Assembly (NCBI GenBank): GCA_002363155.1
Contig: DEWH01000025.1
Span: forward strand, 1-53,154
Length of the DNA stretch: 53,154 bases
Direction: 5' to 3'
Source: Ruminococcaceae bacterium UBA3215
Lineage (GTDB): Bacteria > Bacillota > Clostridia > Oscillospirales > Ruminococcaceae
In this document: positions 42,812 to 49,963 of the stretch, in pieces
How the letters are laid out: every line of letters starts with the position of its first letter
Position numbering within the stretch: the first letter of the stretch is position 1
Notes under the pieces: generated by a model
Databases searched by the model: none
Told to the model about the DNA's origin: nothing
Seen by the model: the letters and a program-made list of their open reading frames with translations, nothing else
Made by a program: the position numbers and the translations under genes

Positions 42812-43628
42812 TTTTACCGCTCCTGTATTCGTCGAGCAATGCCGCGGCGGCACGCTCTGTATCGGGAACTCCTCCGGAAAGCATCATTCCGCGCTTCTTT
42901 GCGATAAGCTCCGTTATGATGCCGTCGAGCGAGTCAAGCTTATACCGCTCTTTAAGCCGCTCCGGGTAATTCTCCGCGAGGTACTTTCCAAGTTCATACG
43001 CCAGCTCTTCGATATCGGTCACGCCGTCCTTGATCGCGCCGGTGAACGCGAGCTTCAAAGCTGCCTGCTTGTCATCGAACTTCGGCCAGAGTATTCCCGG
43101 CATATCGAGAAGCTCGACTTCCTTATCTATCGTCACCCACTGTTTGCCGCGGGTAACGCCGGGTCTGTCCTCGACCTTTGTTTTTTTGGAATTCGCCATT
43201 CTGTTGATGAACGACGATTTGCCTACATTCGGTATCCCCACGACCATTACGCGCAGAGCCTTGCCGATAGTTCCTTTTGCACGTCTGCGTTCGAGCAGCT
43301 CCGAAAGCTCCTCTTTGAGCACCGGCAGAAACCGGTTTATGCCCTTTCCGCTGCGGCAGTCGCAGACTATCGTGCGTATTCCCGAACTCTCGTAGAACCG
43401 CTGCCACTCGGCAGTCAGATTCTCGTCGGCATAGTCGCACTTGTTTAGCAGCATTATCCTCGGCTTATCCGAGACGATCTCGTTTATCATCGGGTTTCTG
43501 CTCGATTCGGGGATCCTGCAGTCAACGATCTCCGCAACTGCGTCAACCAGTTTCAGATCCGCTTCTATCATGCGGCGGGTCTTGGTCATGTGTCCCGGAA
43601 ACCATTGTATATCGCGTTCGTATGCCAT
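42774..43628 (-). CDS. rbgA: Ribosome biogenesis GTPase YlqF/RbgA
   Basis: 284 residues. Circularly permuted GTPase: G4 LLNKCD precedes G1 GIPNVGKSSFIN, followed by PGVTRGKQ and DMPGILWPKF. The N-terminal IQWFPGHMTKTRR is diagnostic. It acts in late 50S assembly. It lies between lepB and rnhB, as in B. subtilis. Confidence 0.96.
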   Translation of the reverse strand: MAYERDIQWFPGHMTKTRRMIEADLKLVDAVAEIVDCRIPESSRNPMINEIVSDKPRIMLLNKCDYADENLTAEWQRFYESSGIRTIVCDCRSGKGINRFLPVLKEELSELLERRRAKGTIGKALRVMVVGIPNVGKSSFINRMANSKKTKVEDRPGVTRGKQWVTIDKEVELLDMPGILWPKFDDKQAALKLAFTGAIKDGVTDIEELAYELGKYLAENYPERLKERYKLDSLDGIITELIAKKRGMMLSGGVPDTERAAAALLDEYRSGKIGRITLERPSAS

Positions 43629-43650
43629 TTATATCTACCTGTAAGCCTTA

Positions 43651-44298
43651 TCAGTAAAGTCCGCCGAACTTGTCGAACGGGAACACGCGGAACAGTGCCT
43701 TGCCGACAATGAACCGCTTGTCAACGTCACCCACCATCCAGCTTCTGCTGTCTGTGGAGCCGTTTCTGTTGTCGCCCATAACGAATATCGAACCGTCCGG
43801 GATCGTGAATTCGTCTCCGCGTCCCTCGCTCAGGTTCGTATAGCTGTTCAGCATGTGACCGTCCTCGTACAGCACGTTATCCTTCACCTGGAGCGGGAGC
43901 TGTTCGCCGTTGCGGTAAACATAGCCGTTGGCGAAATCTATCCGTATATTGTCTCCGGGAAGTCCGATAACACGCTTTACTATCGCCTTTCCGAGTCCGT
44001 CCTCGTCATTCGGGATACCCTCTGCCCATACAACGACTATATCATTGTAAGCAGGTTCGTAAAAGCAGTTGGATATCATCAGCTGCTGCTTGTCTTCAAG
44101 AGTGGGCAGCATTGATTCCCCGTCAACCGTTGACATTCTGATAAAGAATGTGAATAGTACTATTATAACAAGAAACGAACCTATGAGCGTATCGAACCAG
44201 CTGTAGATGTCGGCTGCGGCGCCGTAAGGCTTCACCGGCGGTTCTTCAGTGGGAGCGGGCACAACTTCGTTTATTAAATCTAACTCGTTTTCTTCCAT
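43651..44298 (-). CDS. lepB: Type I signal peptidase
   Basis: 215 residues. An N-terminal cytoplasmic part is followed by one membrane helix (about 34-55), the catalytic Ser in VDGESMLPTL, the catalytic Lys in LGKAIVKRVIGLPGDNIRI, and the C-terminal GDNRNGSTDSR box. It cleaves signal peptides of exported proteins. It follows rplS after a small hairpin (44340-44361). Confidence 0.95.
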   Translation of the reverse strand: MEENELDLINEVVPAPTEEPPVKPYGAAADIYSWFDTLIGSFLVIIVLFTFFIRMSTVDGESMLPTLEDKQQLMISNCFYEPAYNDIVVVWAEGIPNDEDGLGKAIVKRVIGLPGDNIRIDFANGYVYRNGEQLPLQVKDNVLYEDGHMLNSYTNLSEGRGDEFTIPDGSIFVMGDNRNGSTDSRSWMVGDVDKRFIVGKALFRVFPFDKFGGLY

Positions 44299-44339
44299 AA
44301 GATCACTCTTTGTCAGTTATAAAAACAGCGAATCAAGGC

Positions 44340-44361
44340 AATAACGGGTCTCCCCGCTATT
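44340..44361 (-). promoter_or_regulatory. Intercistronic hairpin between rplS and lepB
   Basis: Minus strand: AATAGCGGG-GAGA-CCCGTTATT, a 9-bp stem with one G-U pair. There is no T-run, so it may be an mRNA processing or partial-attenuation site rather than a terminator. Confidence 0.5.
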
Positions 44362-44393
44362 ACCCTTTCTCGTCTGCTCCTGCAAGATAAAGA

Positions 44394-44735
44394 TCAATAC
44401 TTTGCCTTTACCTTAGCTGCCTTACCTACTCTGTCTCTCAGATAGTAAAGCTTAGCTCTGCGAACAACACCGGTTCTTACTACCTCGATCTTGTCAACGG
44501 ACGGGGAATGAACGGGGAAGACCCTCTCGATCCCGCAGCCGTGCGCAACACGTCTTACCGTAAATGTCTCGTTGATACCGCCGTGCTTCTTTGCGATAAC
44601 AGTACCCTCGAAGATCTGAATACGGGACTTGTCGCCCTCAGAGATCCTGACGTGAACCTTTACGGTATCACCTACGCCGAAAGCGGGGATCTCCTGCTTC
44701 ATGCTGTCCTGAGCAATTGTCTTAAGTGCATCCAT
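44394..44735 (-). CDS. rplS: Ribosomal protein bL19
   Basis: 113 residues, the usual size. MDALKTIAQDSMKQEIPAFGVGDTVKVHVRISEGDKSRIQIFEGTVIAKKHGG, then ERVFPVHSPSVDKIEVVRTGVVRRAKLYYLRD, diagnostic for L19. The start at 44735 follows CAGGAGGAAAGAAAA. The leader of about 170 bases is structured. Confidence 0.98.
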   Translation of the reverse strand: MDALKTIAQDSMKQEIPAFGVGDTVKVHVRISEGDKSRIQIFEGTVIAKKHGGINETFTVRRVAHGCGIERVFPVHSPSVDKIEVVRTGVVRRAKLYYLRDRVGKAAKVKAKY

Positions 44736-44905
44736 TTTTCTTTCCTCCTGTATAGGCATTCTTGCATCTAAACGATAAGTGCGGCAAAACTGCACGCGCA
44801 CCGGAACTCCGATCGGAGCTCCCGACGCAGCGGAATACCCGTTTCAATGTCGGCTTATGCCGTGCATTGACCCTCACGGATAAAAATATCCGCGGTAACA
44901 AATGC
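44736..44905 (-). ncRNA. Structured 5' leader of rplS (candidate L19 leader)
   Basis: The transcript from the promoter at 44912-44940 carries about 170 untranslated bases with several stems: CGGATA/TATCCG, CGGC-ATAA-GCCG inside AATG/CATT, GGAGCTCCG/CGGAGTTCC and GTGCG/CGCAC. An L19 autoregulatory leader is known in Firmicutes; whether this one fits that family could not be checked here. The last bases hold a strong ribosome site. Confidence 0.5.
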
Positions 44906-44911
44906 TTTTAT

Positions 44912-44940
44912 ATTATAGCACTTTTTTCCGCGGATTGCAA
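44912..44940 (-). promoter_or_regulatory. Sigma-A promoter of rplS
   Basis: Minus strand: TTGCAA, 17 bases, TATAAT. Confidence 0.75.
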
Positions 44941-44965
44941 GAGTTTTTTGCAATTTTCACAAATT

Positions 44966-45607
44966 TTATCTGAAAATTTCTCCATCCGAGCATTTCACAG
45001 CCGTTCTTGTAACGTGAAGCGAGTATATCTCGGTGCCGGAGATCTTCTCGAACGCGTCAAACATCAGCCCGGCATTGATGTTGAGTTCCGTTCCGGAGGG
45101 GAGCGTGAACCGCAGATATCCGGGTCTGCGCTCAAGCACGGTGAGGTGCTGTTTAAGGTCAAGCTCCGCAATACCGCGCTTCGTCTTTTTCTCGGCAGGG
45201 ATATGCTCCGCCGCAAGGAACGCATCGAATGCGGCATCGTCGCATTCAAAATCCGCTTCGTACTCCGAAACTGCGATCTCTGTCGGCTTTCTCACCGGCT
45301 CTGCCGCGTCAAGCACGCGTATATCCCTCGGCAGAGCCTCGTTGAACCTGCGGATCAGCTCTTCCCTGCTTATATCTTCCGTAAGCTTCGTGTCCATACT
45401 CTCGCAGACACCCGCGGTCCCAAGTGCAAGGGGAAGCGCGAATGTCAGATACAGGTGCGGATTGAACCCCTCCGTCTCCCATACCGGCAGCTTTGCCCGC
45501 TTTATCGAACGCTGGAACAGCCTGTACAGATCGAGGTGGGATATGTATATCGCCCTGCCCGTCTTGCTGAAAAATATTCGTATATTCTTATTCACCGTTT
45601 CTGCCAT
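44966..45607 (-). CDS. DUF2344 (TIGR03936) radical SAM-linked protein
   Basis: 213 residues. IFFSKTGRAIYISHLDLYRLFQRSIKRAKLPVWETEGFNPHLYLTFALPLALG is the family hallmark. In many bacteria this domain is fused to the C-terminus of a TIGR03960 radical SAM protein. Here the two are separate genes with a small membrane protein between them. The target is unknown; the family resembles enzymes modifying tRNA or peptides. Its start overlaps the preceding gene by 20 bases. Confidence 0.9.
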   Translation of the reverse strand: MAETVNKNIRIFFSKTGRAIYISHLDLYRLFQRSIKRAKLPVWETEGFNPHLYLTFALPLALGTAGVCESMDTKLTEDISREELIRRFNEALPRDIRVLDAAEPVRKPTEIAVSEYEADFECDDAAFDAFLAAEHIPAEKKTKRGIAELDLKQHLTVLERRPGYLRFTLPSGTELNINAGLMFDAFEKISGTEIYSLHVTRTAVKCSDGEIFR

Positions 45608-45941
45608 TTTCTTCAGTTTCTTCCTTGTCTTTGATTTCGTCAGTCTCCGTCCGGTCTTTGCCCGGTCTCTTTATCAGCGAGTACACGATCAAAAAAATGC
45701 ACGGATCGGTAAGACCGATCAGCGCCCACCATCCGCCGCCCAGTATCAGTATCAGGACGGCTATTATCAGTCCTCCGAGCGGCGGGATCATAGATGACCA
45801 TTTTCTTCCGGGGATCATGTTATTTATGAAGATCAGCCAATTCATAATGTAGAAAAACGCGCCTATACCGCCTATAAGGAGCGTTCCCGCAAAGGTATCC
45901 AGCTCCTCCGAATTGAATATCCTGTCAAACCATTCACTCAT
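45588..45941 (-). CDS. Small membrane protein, unknown
   Basis: 117 residues. Three hydrophobic segments (about 18-40, 52-68, 72-88) with a Gly/Trp-rich junction, then an acidic cytoplasmic tail (KDKEETEENGRNGE). It lies between the TIGR03960-type and DUF2344 genes and overlaps the latter. No known domain. A ribosome site GGAGATATTATG is at the start. Confidence 0.65.
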   Translation of the reverse strand: MSEWFDRIFNSEELDTFAGTLLIGGIGAFFYIMNWLIFINNMIPGRKWSSMIPPLGGLIIAVLILILGGGWWALIGLTDPCIFLIVYSLIKRPGKDRTETDEIKDKEETEENGRNGE

Positions 45942-45950
45942 AATATCTCC

Positions 45951-46026
45951 ATTCGCTTTCGCTTCCTTTCGCGTCCGAAAGGAAGCGGGGTAAGAGCACG
46001 AGATAGGGGCAGAGCCCCTGTCTCGT
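45951..46026 (+). repeat. Family C structured extragenic repeat, copy 2
   Basis: Hairpin GCTTCCTTTCG-CGTC-CGAAAGGAAGC, then GGGGT, a short linker and GAGATAGGGGCAGAGCCCCTGTCTC. Compared with copy 1, the first stem shows a paired C-G versus T-A change, so base pairing is kept. It lies 12 bases from the radical SAM stop. Confidence 0.85.
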
Positions 46027-46038
46027 CAGCGCAGGCGG

Positions 46039-47874
46039 CTAAAAGCACGCCCGCCCTGTGCAGGCACTCACTCCGCAGCCGCTGCACTTTTCGCGGCAGT
46101 TCGGCGTGGTCTTTGCCTCATGAGCCAGCTTGTTCTCGCGCACGAAGAAGCTCTTGTTCACCAGCAGATCCATGTGATCCCACGGCAGTATCTCATCATA
46201 GTCACGCTGTCTGTTCGCGTAGAACGCGGGGTCAATGCCGCACTCCTTAAACGCTTCCAGCCACCTGTCGTAGTGGTAATACTCCGTCCAGCCGTCCAGC
46301 TTGCAGCCTTTCTTCCATGCCGCGTATATAACGGCGGAAAGCCGTCTGTCGCCTCTTGCGAGCGCGGCTTCAAGATGCGTAACGTCGAAATGGGAACGGC
46401 TGACCTGCACCTTCTTGGTGTTGATAACTTCCATTAAGTGCTTCTGGCGCTCGATTATAACGCTTTCTTCCGGCTGAGGCTCAAACTGGAACGGAGTGAA
46501 GGGCTTCGGAATGAAAGTTGAAAGCGAGACAGAGATCTTTATGCCCTTGCCTTTCGGGCGAGAAGGTATCGAATAGTACAGATCGATTATCTTCTGGCAA
46601 AGCTCCGCTATGCCCTCGATATCCTCCATTGTCTCGGTGGGCAGACCAAGCATAAAATACAGCTTTACCGCCGTGTAACCGCCCTCGAACGCTATCCGGC
46701 AGCCGTTCATTATGTTCTCTTCGGTTATATTCTTGTTGATGACATCGCGCAGGCGCTGAGTTCCCGCTTCCGGCGCAAATGTAAGTCCGCTCTTGCGGAC
46801 GCTTTTTATGCGGTCAAGCAGTTCCTCGCTGAATCTGTCTATTCTCATGGACGGAAGCGACAGGTTCACACGCGCCGCGTCGCTGTAATCCGCAAGACAG
46901 GCGAGCATCTTCTCGATCTCGCTGTGATCGCTGGTACTTAATGATGTGAGCGAAACTTCGTCGTAGCCTGTGGATTCGCAGATCGACACTGTCTCTTTCT
47001 TTATCGTCTCTACCGACTTCTCACGGAACGGGCGGTAGAAGTAACCCGCCTGGCAGAACCGGCAGCCTCTTATGCAGCCGCGCAGGACTTCGACCACAGC
47101 TCTGTCGTGGACGATCTCCGAGAACGGCACGACGAACGTTTCGGGGTAATATGTCTTGTCAAAATCGCTGATGATGCGCTTTCTTACCTTTGCGGGAGCG
47201 CCCTCCAGCGGAGTAATGCTCTTTATGGTGCAGTCCTCGTTGTACTGCACATCATACAGCGCGGGAACGTAGATCCCCTCTATCTGCGCCGCACGGACAA
47301 GGAACTCGTGCTTGTCCGCGCCCTCTGCCTTGCATTTTTCCAGCAGGCGCATAAGCTCGATATTGACTTCTTCGCCCTCGCCGAGAATGCACAGATCGAC
47401 AAAATCCGCGATCGGTTCGGCGTTGCAGCAGCAGGGTCCTCCCGCGCAGACTATCGGCGTGAGCGAGTGTCTGTCCTTCGCATAGACCGGCAGTCCGGCA
47501 AGATCAAGCATAGCGAGTATATTTGAAAATGAAAGTTCGTACTGGAGCGTAAAGCCGATGAGATCCGCGTCCTTTATCGGTTCAAGGCTCTCAAGCCCGT
47601 ACAGCAGTATGTCGTTCTTCCGCATCTGCTCTTCCATATCCGGAAGCGGCATAAATACGCGCTCGCACCAGTATTCCGGCACTTCGTTGATAAGTGAGTA
47701 CAGTATCTTCATTCCGAGATGCGACATTCCGATATCGTATGTGTCCGGAAAGCAGAACGCAAACCGCATCGTGACCTTTTCCGGATCCTTTTCGATAGAA
47801 TTGGGCTCCCCTCCGATATACCGGGAAGGCTTCTGCACTTTCAGAAGTATCCTGTCAAGCTTGTCTTTATACAT
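46039..47874 (-). CDS. TIGR03960-type radical SAM protein with B12-binding-like domain
   Basis: 611 residues. An N-terminal B12-binding-like region (YIGGEPNSIEKD, DTYDIGMSHLGMKILY), then radical SAM motif RGCIRGCRFCQAGYFYRPFREKS, and a C-terminal cysteine cluster CREKCSGCGVSACTGRACF. These features match TIGR03960, for which no reaction is established. It is followed downstream by a small membrane protein and DUF2344, its usual fusion partner. Confidence 0.92.
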   Translation of the reverse strand: MYKDKLDRILLKVQKPSRYIGGEPNSIEKDPEKVTMRFAFCFPDTYDIGMSHLGMKILYSLINEVPEYWCERVFMPLPDMEEQMRKNDILLYGLESLEPIKDADLIGFTLQYELSFSNILAMLDLAGLPVYAKDRHSLTPIVCAGGPCCCNAEPIADFVDLCILGEGEEVNIELMRLLEKCKAEGADKHEFLVRAAQIEGIYVPALYDVQYNEDCTIKSITPLEGAPAKVRKRIISDFDKTYYPETFVVPFSEIVHDRAVVEVLRGCIRGCRFCQAGYFYRPFREKSVETIKKETVSICESTGYDEVSLTSLSTSDHSEIEKMLACLADYSDAARVNLSLPSMRIDRFSEELLDRIKSVRKSGLTFAPEAGTQRLRDVINKNITEENIMNGCRIAFEGGYTAVKLYFMLGLPTETMEDIEGIAELCQKIIDLYYSIPSRPKGKGIKISVSLSTFIPKPFTPFQFEPQPEESVIIERQKHLMEVINTKKVQVSRSHFDVTHLEAALARGDRRLSAVIYAAWKKGCKLDGWTEYYHYDRWLEAFKECGIDPAFYANRQRDYDEILPWDHMDLLVNKSFFVRENKLAHEAKTTPNCREKCSGCGVSACTGRACF

Positions 47875-47923
47875 TTTACGTCCTTTCAGAGTGAGTTATA
47901 GAGACTTTTTAGAGACTTTTTAG

Positions 47924-47978
47924 AGACCGGGCTCCGCCCGGACCCGCAACCCCCTTTAAAAAGGGGGTTGATCCCTAA
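47924..47978 (+). repeat. Family B extragenic palindromic repeat, copy 3
   Basis: CCGGGC-TCC-GCCCGG, then CAACCCCCTTT/AAAGGGGGTTG and CCTAAA. Relative to copy 1 the second stem has a paired change (G-C to A-T). It is preceded by two GAGACTTTTTA direct repeats. Confidence 0.85.
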
Positions 47979-48060
47979 ATCTATTTCCGTTGCACGGTAT
48001 TTCAAATCTGCAAACAGACTACGGTTCCGCCGGCATTTCGACTATACTTTTTTTATTATA

Positions 48061-48615
48061 CTATATTTTTTCAGAAATTTCAACCGCAAATATGTAAAAG
48101 AAGAAAATTAATGCAGATATATTCATATATCCGGAAAATACAAGCACAGCCGCAGCCGGAATTATGACCGCGGTAAAAACTGTCTCGCATAAAAAAGAAA
48201 GCTTCGCAGCCTTTTCGGGCGGGAAAGCTCGGATAAGCGCTCTGTCCAGCATCAGCTTCCCGTCAAGCTCCCCGAAAGGAAGCAGATTGAATGCCGCAGT
48301 AAGCAGGTTTATCACCCCGAAAAGCCGCAGCTCCCTGCTCTCCCACGGGACAAAAAAAAATACGCAGAAAAGCAGGATATTCACCGCGCCCCCTGCCGAT
48401 ACGGCAGGAAAGCTCGTGCTCCCGCCGATTATGTGCATTCCCCCGCCGTACAGCTTTATCTTCTCCGGCGGTCGCTTCTCCGCACACATCACCGCAAGAT
48501 GACCGAGTTCGTGCAGTACGCAGGAAAGCAGGCACAGCAGCGCTGTGCCTTCCCTGTCGGTGCATATCAGAAATCCGAGTACCGCAAAAAATGAAAATCC
48601 CGCTTCAAACTTCAC
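48061..48615 (-). CDS. M50 site-2-type intramembrane metalloprotease (SpoIVFB-like)
   Basis: 184 residues with about five hydrophobic segments. Zinc motif HELGH at 35-39 and NLLPFGELDG (110-119) with the third ligand D118. Size and motif order match SpoIVFB, which cleaves pro-sigma-K in spore formers. The neighbouring genes (48612-49386) resemble its regulator set. It may work on another substrate, because no sporulation genes are visible here. Overlaps the next gene upstream by ATGA. Confidence 0.88.
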   Translation of the reverse strand: MKFEAGFSFFAVLGFLICTDREGTALLCLLSCVLHELGHLAVMCAEKRPPEKIKLYGGGMHIIGGSTSFPAVSAGGAVNILLFCVFFFVPWESRELRLFGVINLLTAAFNLLPFGELDGKLMLDRALIRAFPPEKAAKLSFLCETVFTAVIIPAAAVLVFSGYMNISALIFFFYIFAVEISEKI

Positions 48616-48926
48616 CGGAAAAGCTCCGCAATTCCGGTCAGAACTGTCTTTACGTCATCACCGCCGAACGTGAGCCCCGCCCACAATGCTCCCGCCAGCG
48701 CACAGGACACTGCCGCCTGCACAAGTACGGTACCGCCGAAACTCAGCGTTTTACGGCGGTTTGTCCGGCGAAGCCTTACCCGCGGTACATCATAGCCCTG
48801 CTCTGCCGGCAGATACACAAGCGGTGCTTTCTCCGGCTTTAGCTCTTCGGGTGCCGGGGGCTCCGGTCGTATCTCTGCCGTGACGGACGGTGACGTGACC
48901 GGAAGCGTCATCACCTTTACAGTCAT
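48612..48926 (-). CDS. Single-pass membrane protein, possible SpoIVFA-like partner
   Basis: 104 residues. N-terminal 60 residues are Pro/Glu-rich then Arg-rich (RVRLRRTNRRKT), with one membrane helix at about 62-86 and a short tail. SpoIVFA has a single helix followed by a LytM-like domain, which is absent here. The identification rests on place and topology only. ATGA overlaps on both sides. Confidence 0.5.
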   Translation of the reverse strand: MTVKVMTLPVTSPSVTAEIRPEPPAPEELKPEKAPLVYLPAEQGYDVPRVRLRRTNRRKTLSFGGTVLVQAAVSCALAGALWAGLTFGGDDVKTVLTGIAELFR

Positions 48927-49177
48927 AGCACACCTCCGGACAGCATATTCCCGATGATAATGTGCAGCACCGTTCCCGGCACTCCGAGTATTGCCGAAAG
49001 CGCGGTATTGTACGGAGTGATGCCCTCCGGACCCGCTCCGGAATAAAGCTGCGATGCAGCAAGGCTGAGCACGCCCGTTCCCGCGTTTATAAGCGCATAA
49101 AGCTTCGGGTGAGCCGTTTTTCCGTACATTGCCGCTGTCAGTACTGCCGCCGCGCAGACCGCTGTGATCTCTGCCAT
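48923..49177 (-). CDS. BofA-like inhibitor family protein
   Basis: 84 residues, two or three hydrophobic segments. YALINAGTGVLSLAASQL and the C-terminal TALSAILGVPGTVLHIIIGNML resemble BofA, which inhibits SpoIVFB. The residue order (ILGVPG) is the most specific sign. It lies downstream of a YaaL-like gene, as in B. subtilis yaaL-bofA. Confidence 0.72.
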   Translation of the reverse strand: MAEITAVCAAAVLTAAMYGKTAHPKLYALINAGTGVLSLAASQLYSGAGPEGITPYNTALSAILGVPGTVLHIIIGNMLSGGVL

Positions 49178-49386
49178 ATCAGTTCACTGCCTCCCATATC
49201 AGTTTCCTTTGCTTTTGCAAGAAGCGCGGAATACCGCAACATAAGCGCCCTGTGCTCATAGATCAGCGCTTCCGTTTCCGTGTCGTCCGTACACAGATCG
49301 AAAAGCTGTTCATTCTTGTACAGCATCGCGTCCAGCCGTTCAAGCTCCGCGATTATCCTTTCACGCTCGTTATCCAGATGCAGCAC
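49138..49386 (-). CDS. DUF2508 (YaaL-like) protein
   Basis: 82 residues, helical. FDLCTDDTETEALIYEHRALMLRYSALLAKAKE matches DUF2508. In Firmicutes it precedes bofA, and here overlaps the BofA-like gene. The start is doubtful: GTG at 49386 lacks a ribosome site, and an in-frame stop lies just upstream. A family A repeat begins 53 bases upstream, so the 5' end may have been altered. Confidence 0.75.
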   Translation of the reverse strand: MLHLDNERERIIAELERLDAMLYKNEQLFDLCTDDTETEALIYEHRALMLRYSALLAKAKETDMGGSELIWQRSQRSARRQY

Positions 49387-49439
49387 CGCCTGTCTTCTTT
49401 GCTTTCTCTAAAAGATATGCGGACGGGCGGCATTATATG

Positions 49440-49526
49440 ATAAATGCACAATTCACAATTCACAATGCACAATTGTGGAGCGCGCTCTGCGCGCATATCT
49501 GAATCGTGACGAAATTACTTGGTTTT
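49440..49526 (-). repeat. Family A repeat, long form, copy 4
   Basis: Minus strand: the same left arm, GCGCGC-AGA-GCGCGC hairpin, CTCC and four 7-bp units as copy 3 (14507-14593), with two unit-final C to A changes and two arm transitions. Its unit side faces the YaaL-like gene. Confidence 0.92.
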
Positions 49527-49559
49527 GATACTGATTTAGTATGATACACACAGAAGGCA

Positions 49560-49597
49560 GAAAAAAGGCAGCAGGCTGTTTTGCTCAGCCGGCTGCC
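49560..49597 (-). terminator. Terminator of the LysM gene
   Basis: Minus strand: GGCAGCCGGCTG pairs with CAGCCTGCTGCC (one mismatch), loop AGCAAAA, then six T. Confidence 0.85.
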
Positions 49598-49663
49598 CGA
49601 AAGAAAATGTATGACATGAACCGCCTCCATGCGGATATGAAGGGCTCATTTAATATGTGTCCG

Positions 49664-49873
49664 TCACTTATATATTACGATAGAACGCGGAAGCGTGCAG
49701 CTTCTGTCAAATCTGTTCCAGAGCATAATGCTTTCTGCAGGAACGCCGTACGCCGCAGCTATGCTGTCAACAGTATCACCGGGTCTGACGGTGTATCTGA
49801 TGACCTTTGTGCCGCCCATCACCTTGCTCATATCTTCATCGGTGATCTCAGTCATTTTTTCCTGTTCACTCAT
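49664..49873 (-). CDS. Double-glycine leader LysM mini-protein
   Basis: 69 residues. Residues 1-21 read as a bacteriocin-type leader ending EITDEDMSKVMGG, which fits the double-glycine consensus cut by C39 peptidase transporters. Residues 24-69 form one LysM domain (YTVRPGDTVDSIAAAYGVPAESIMLWN), which binds peptidoglycan. The predicted mature protein is 48 residues with a single Cys. GGAAGGAG precedes the ATG at 49873. Neither a C39 transporter nor an immunity gene is in the window. Its role is unknown: wall-targeted bacteriocin, spore/wall protein or signal are all possible. Confidence 0.75.
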   Translation of the reverse strand: MSEQEKMTEITDEDMSKVMGGTKVIRYTVRPGDTVDSIAAAYGVPAESIMLWNRFDRSCTLPRSIVIYK

Positions 49874-49963
49874 TTCAAACAACTCCTTCCGGTCTTTTGT
49901 TTTTTCAATAGTTTATACGCAGAAAAACCAGATGTGGCAGTAAAAAAATCAATTTCCGCAAAA

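Noticed and set aside
44966..47874. Frameshift splitting a TIGR03960-DUF2344 fusion
   Set aside because: A complete small membrane protein gene with its own ribosome site lies between them, so they are separate genes.
49387..49440. A longer YaaL-like gene reaching into the family A repeat
   Set aside because: An in-frame stop lies about nine codons before the GTG; the other frames do not continue the DUF2508 pattern.
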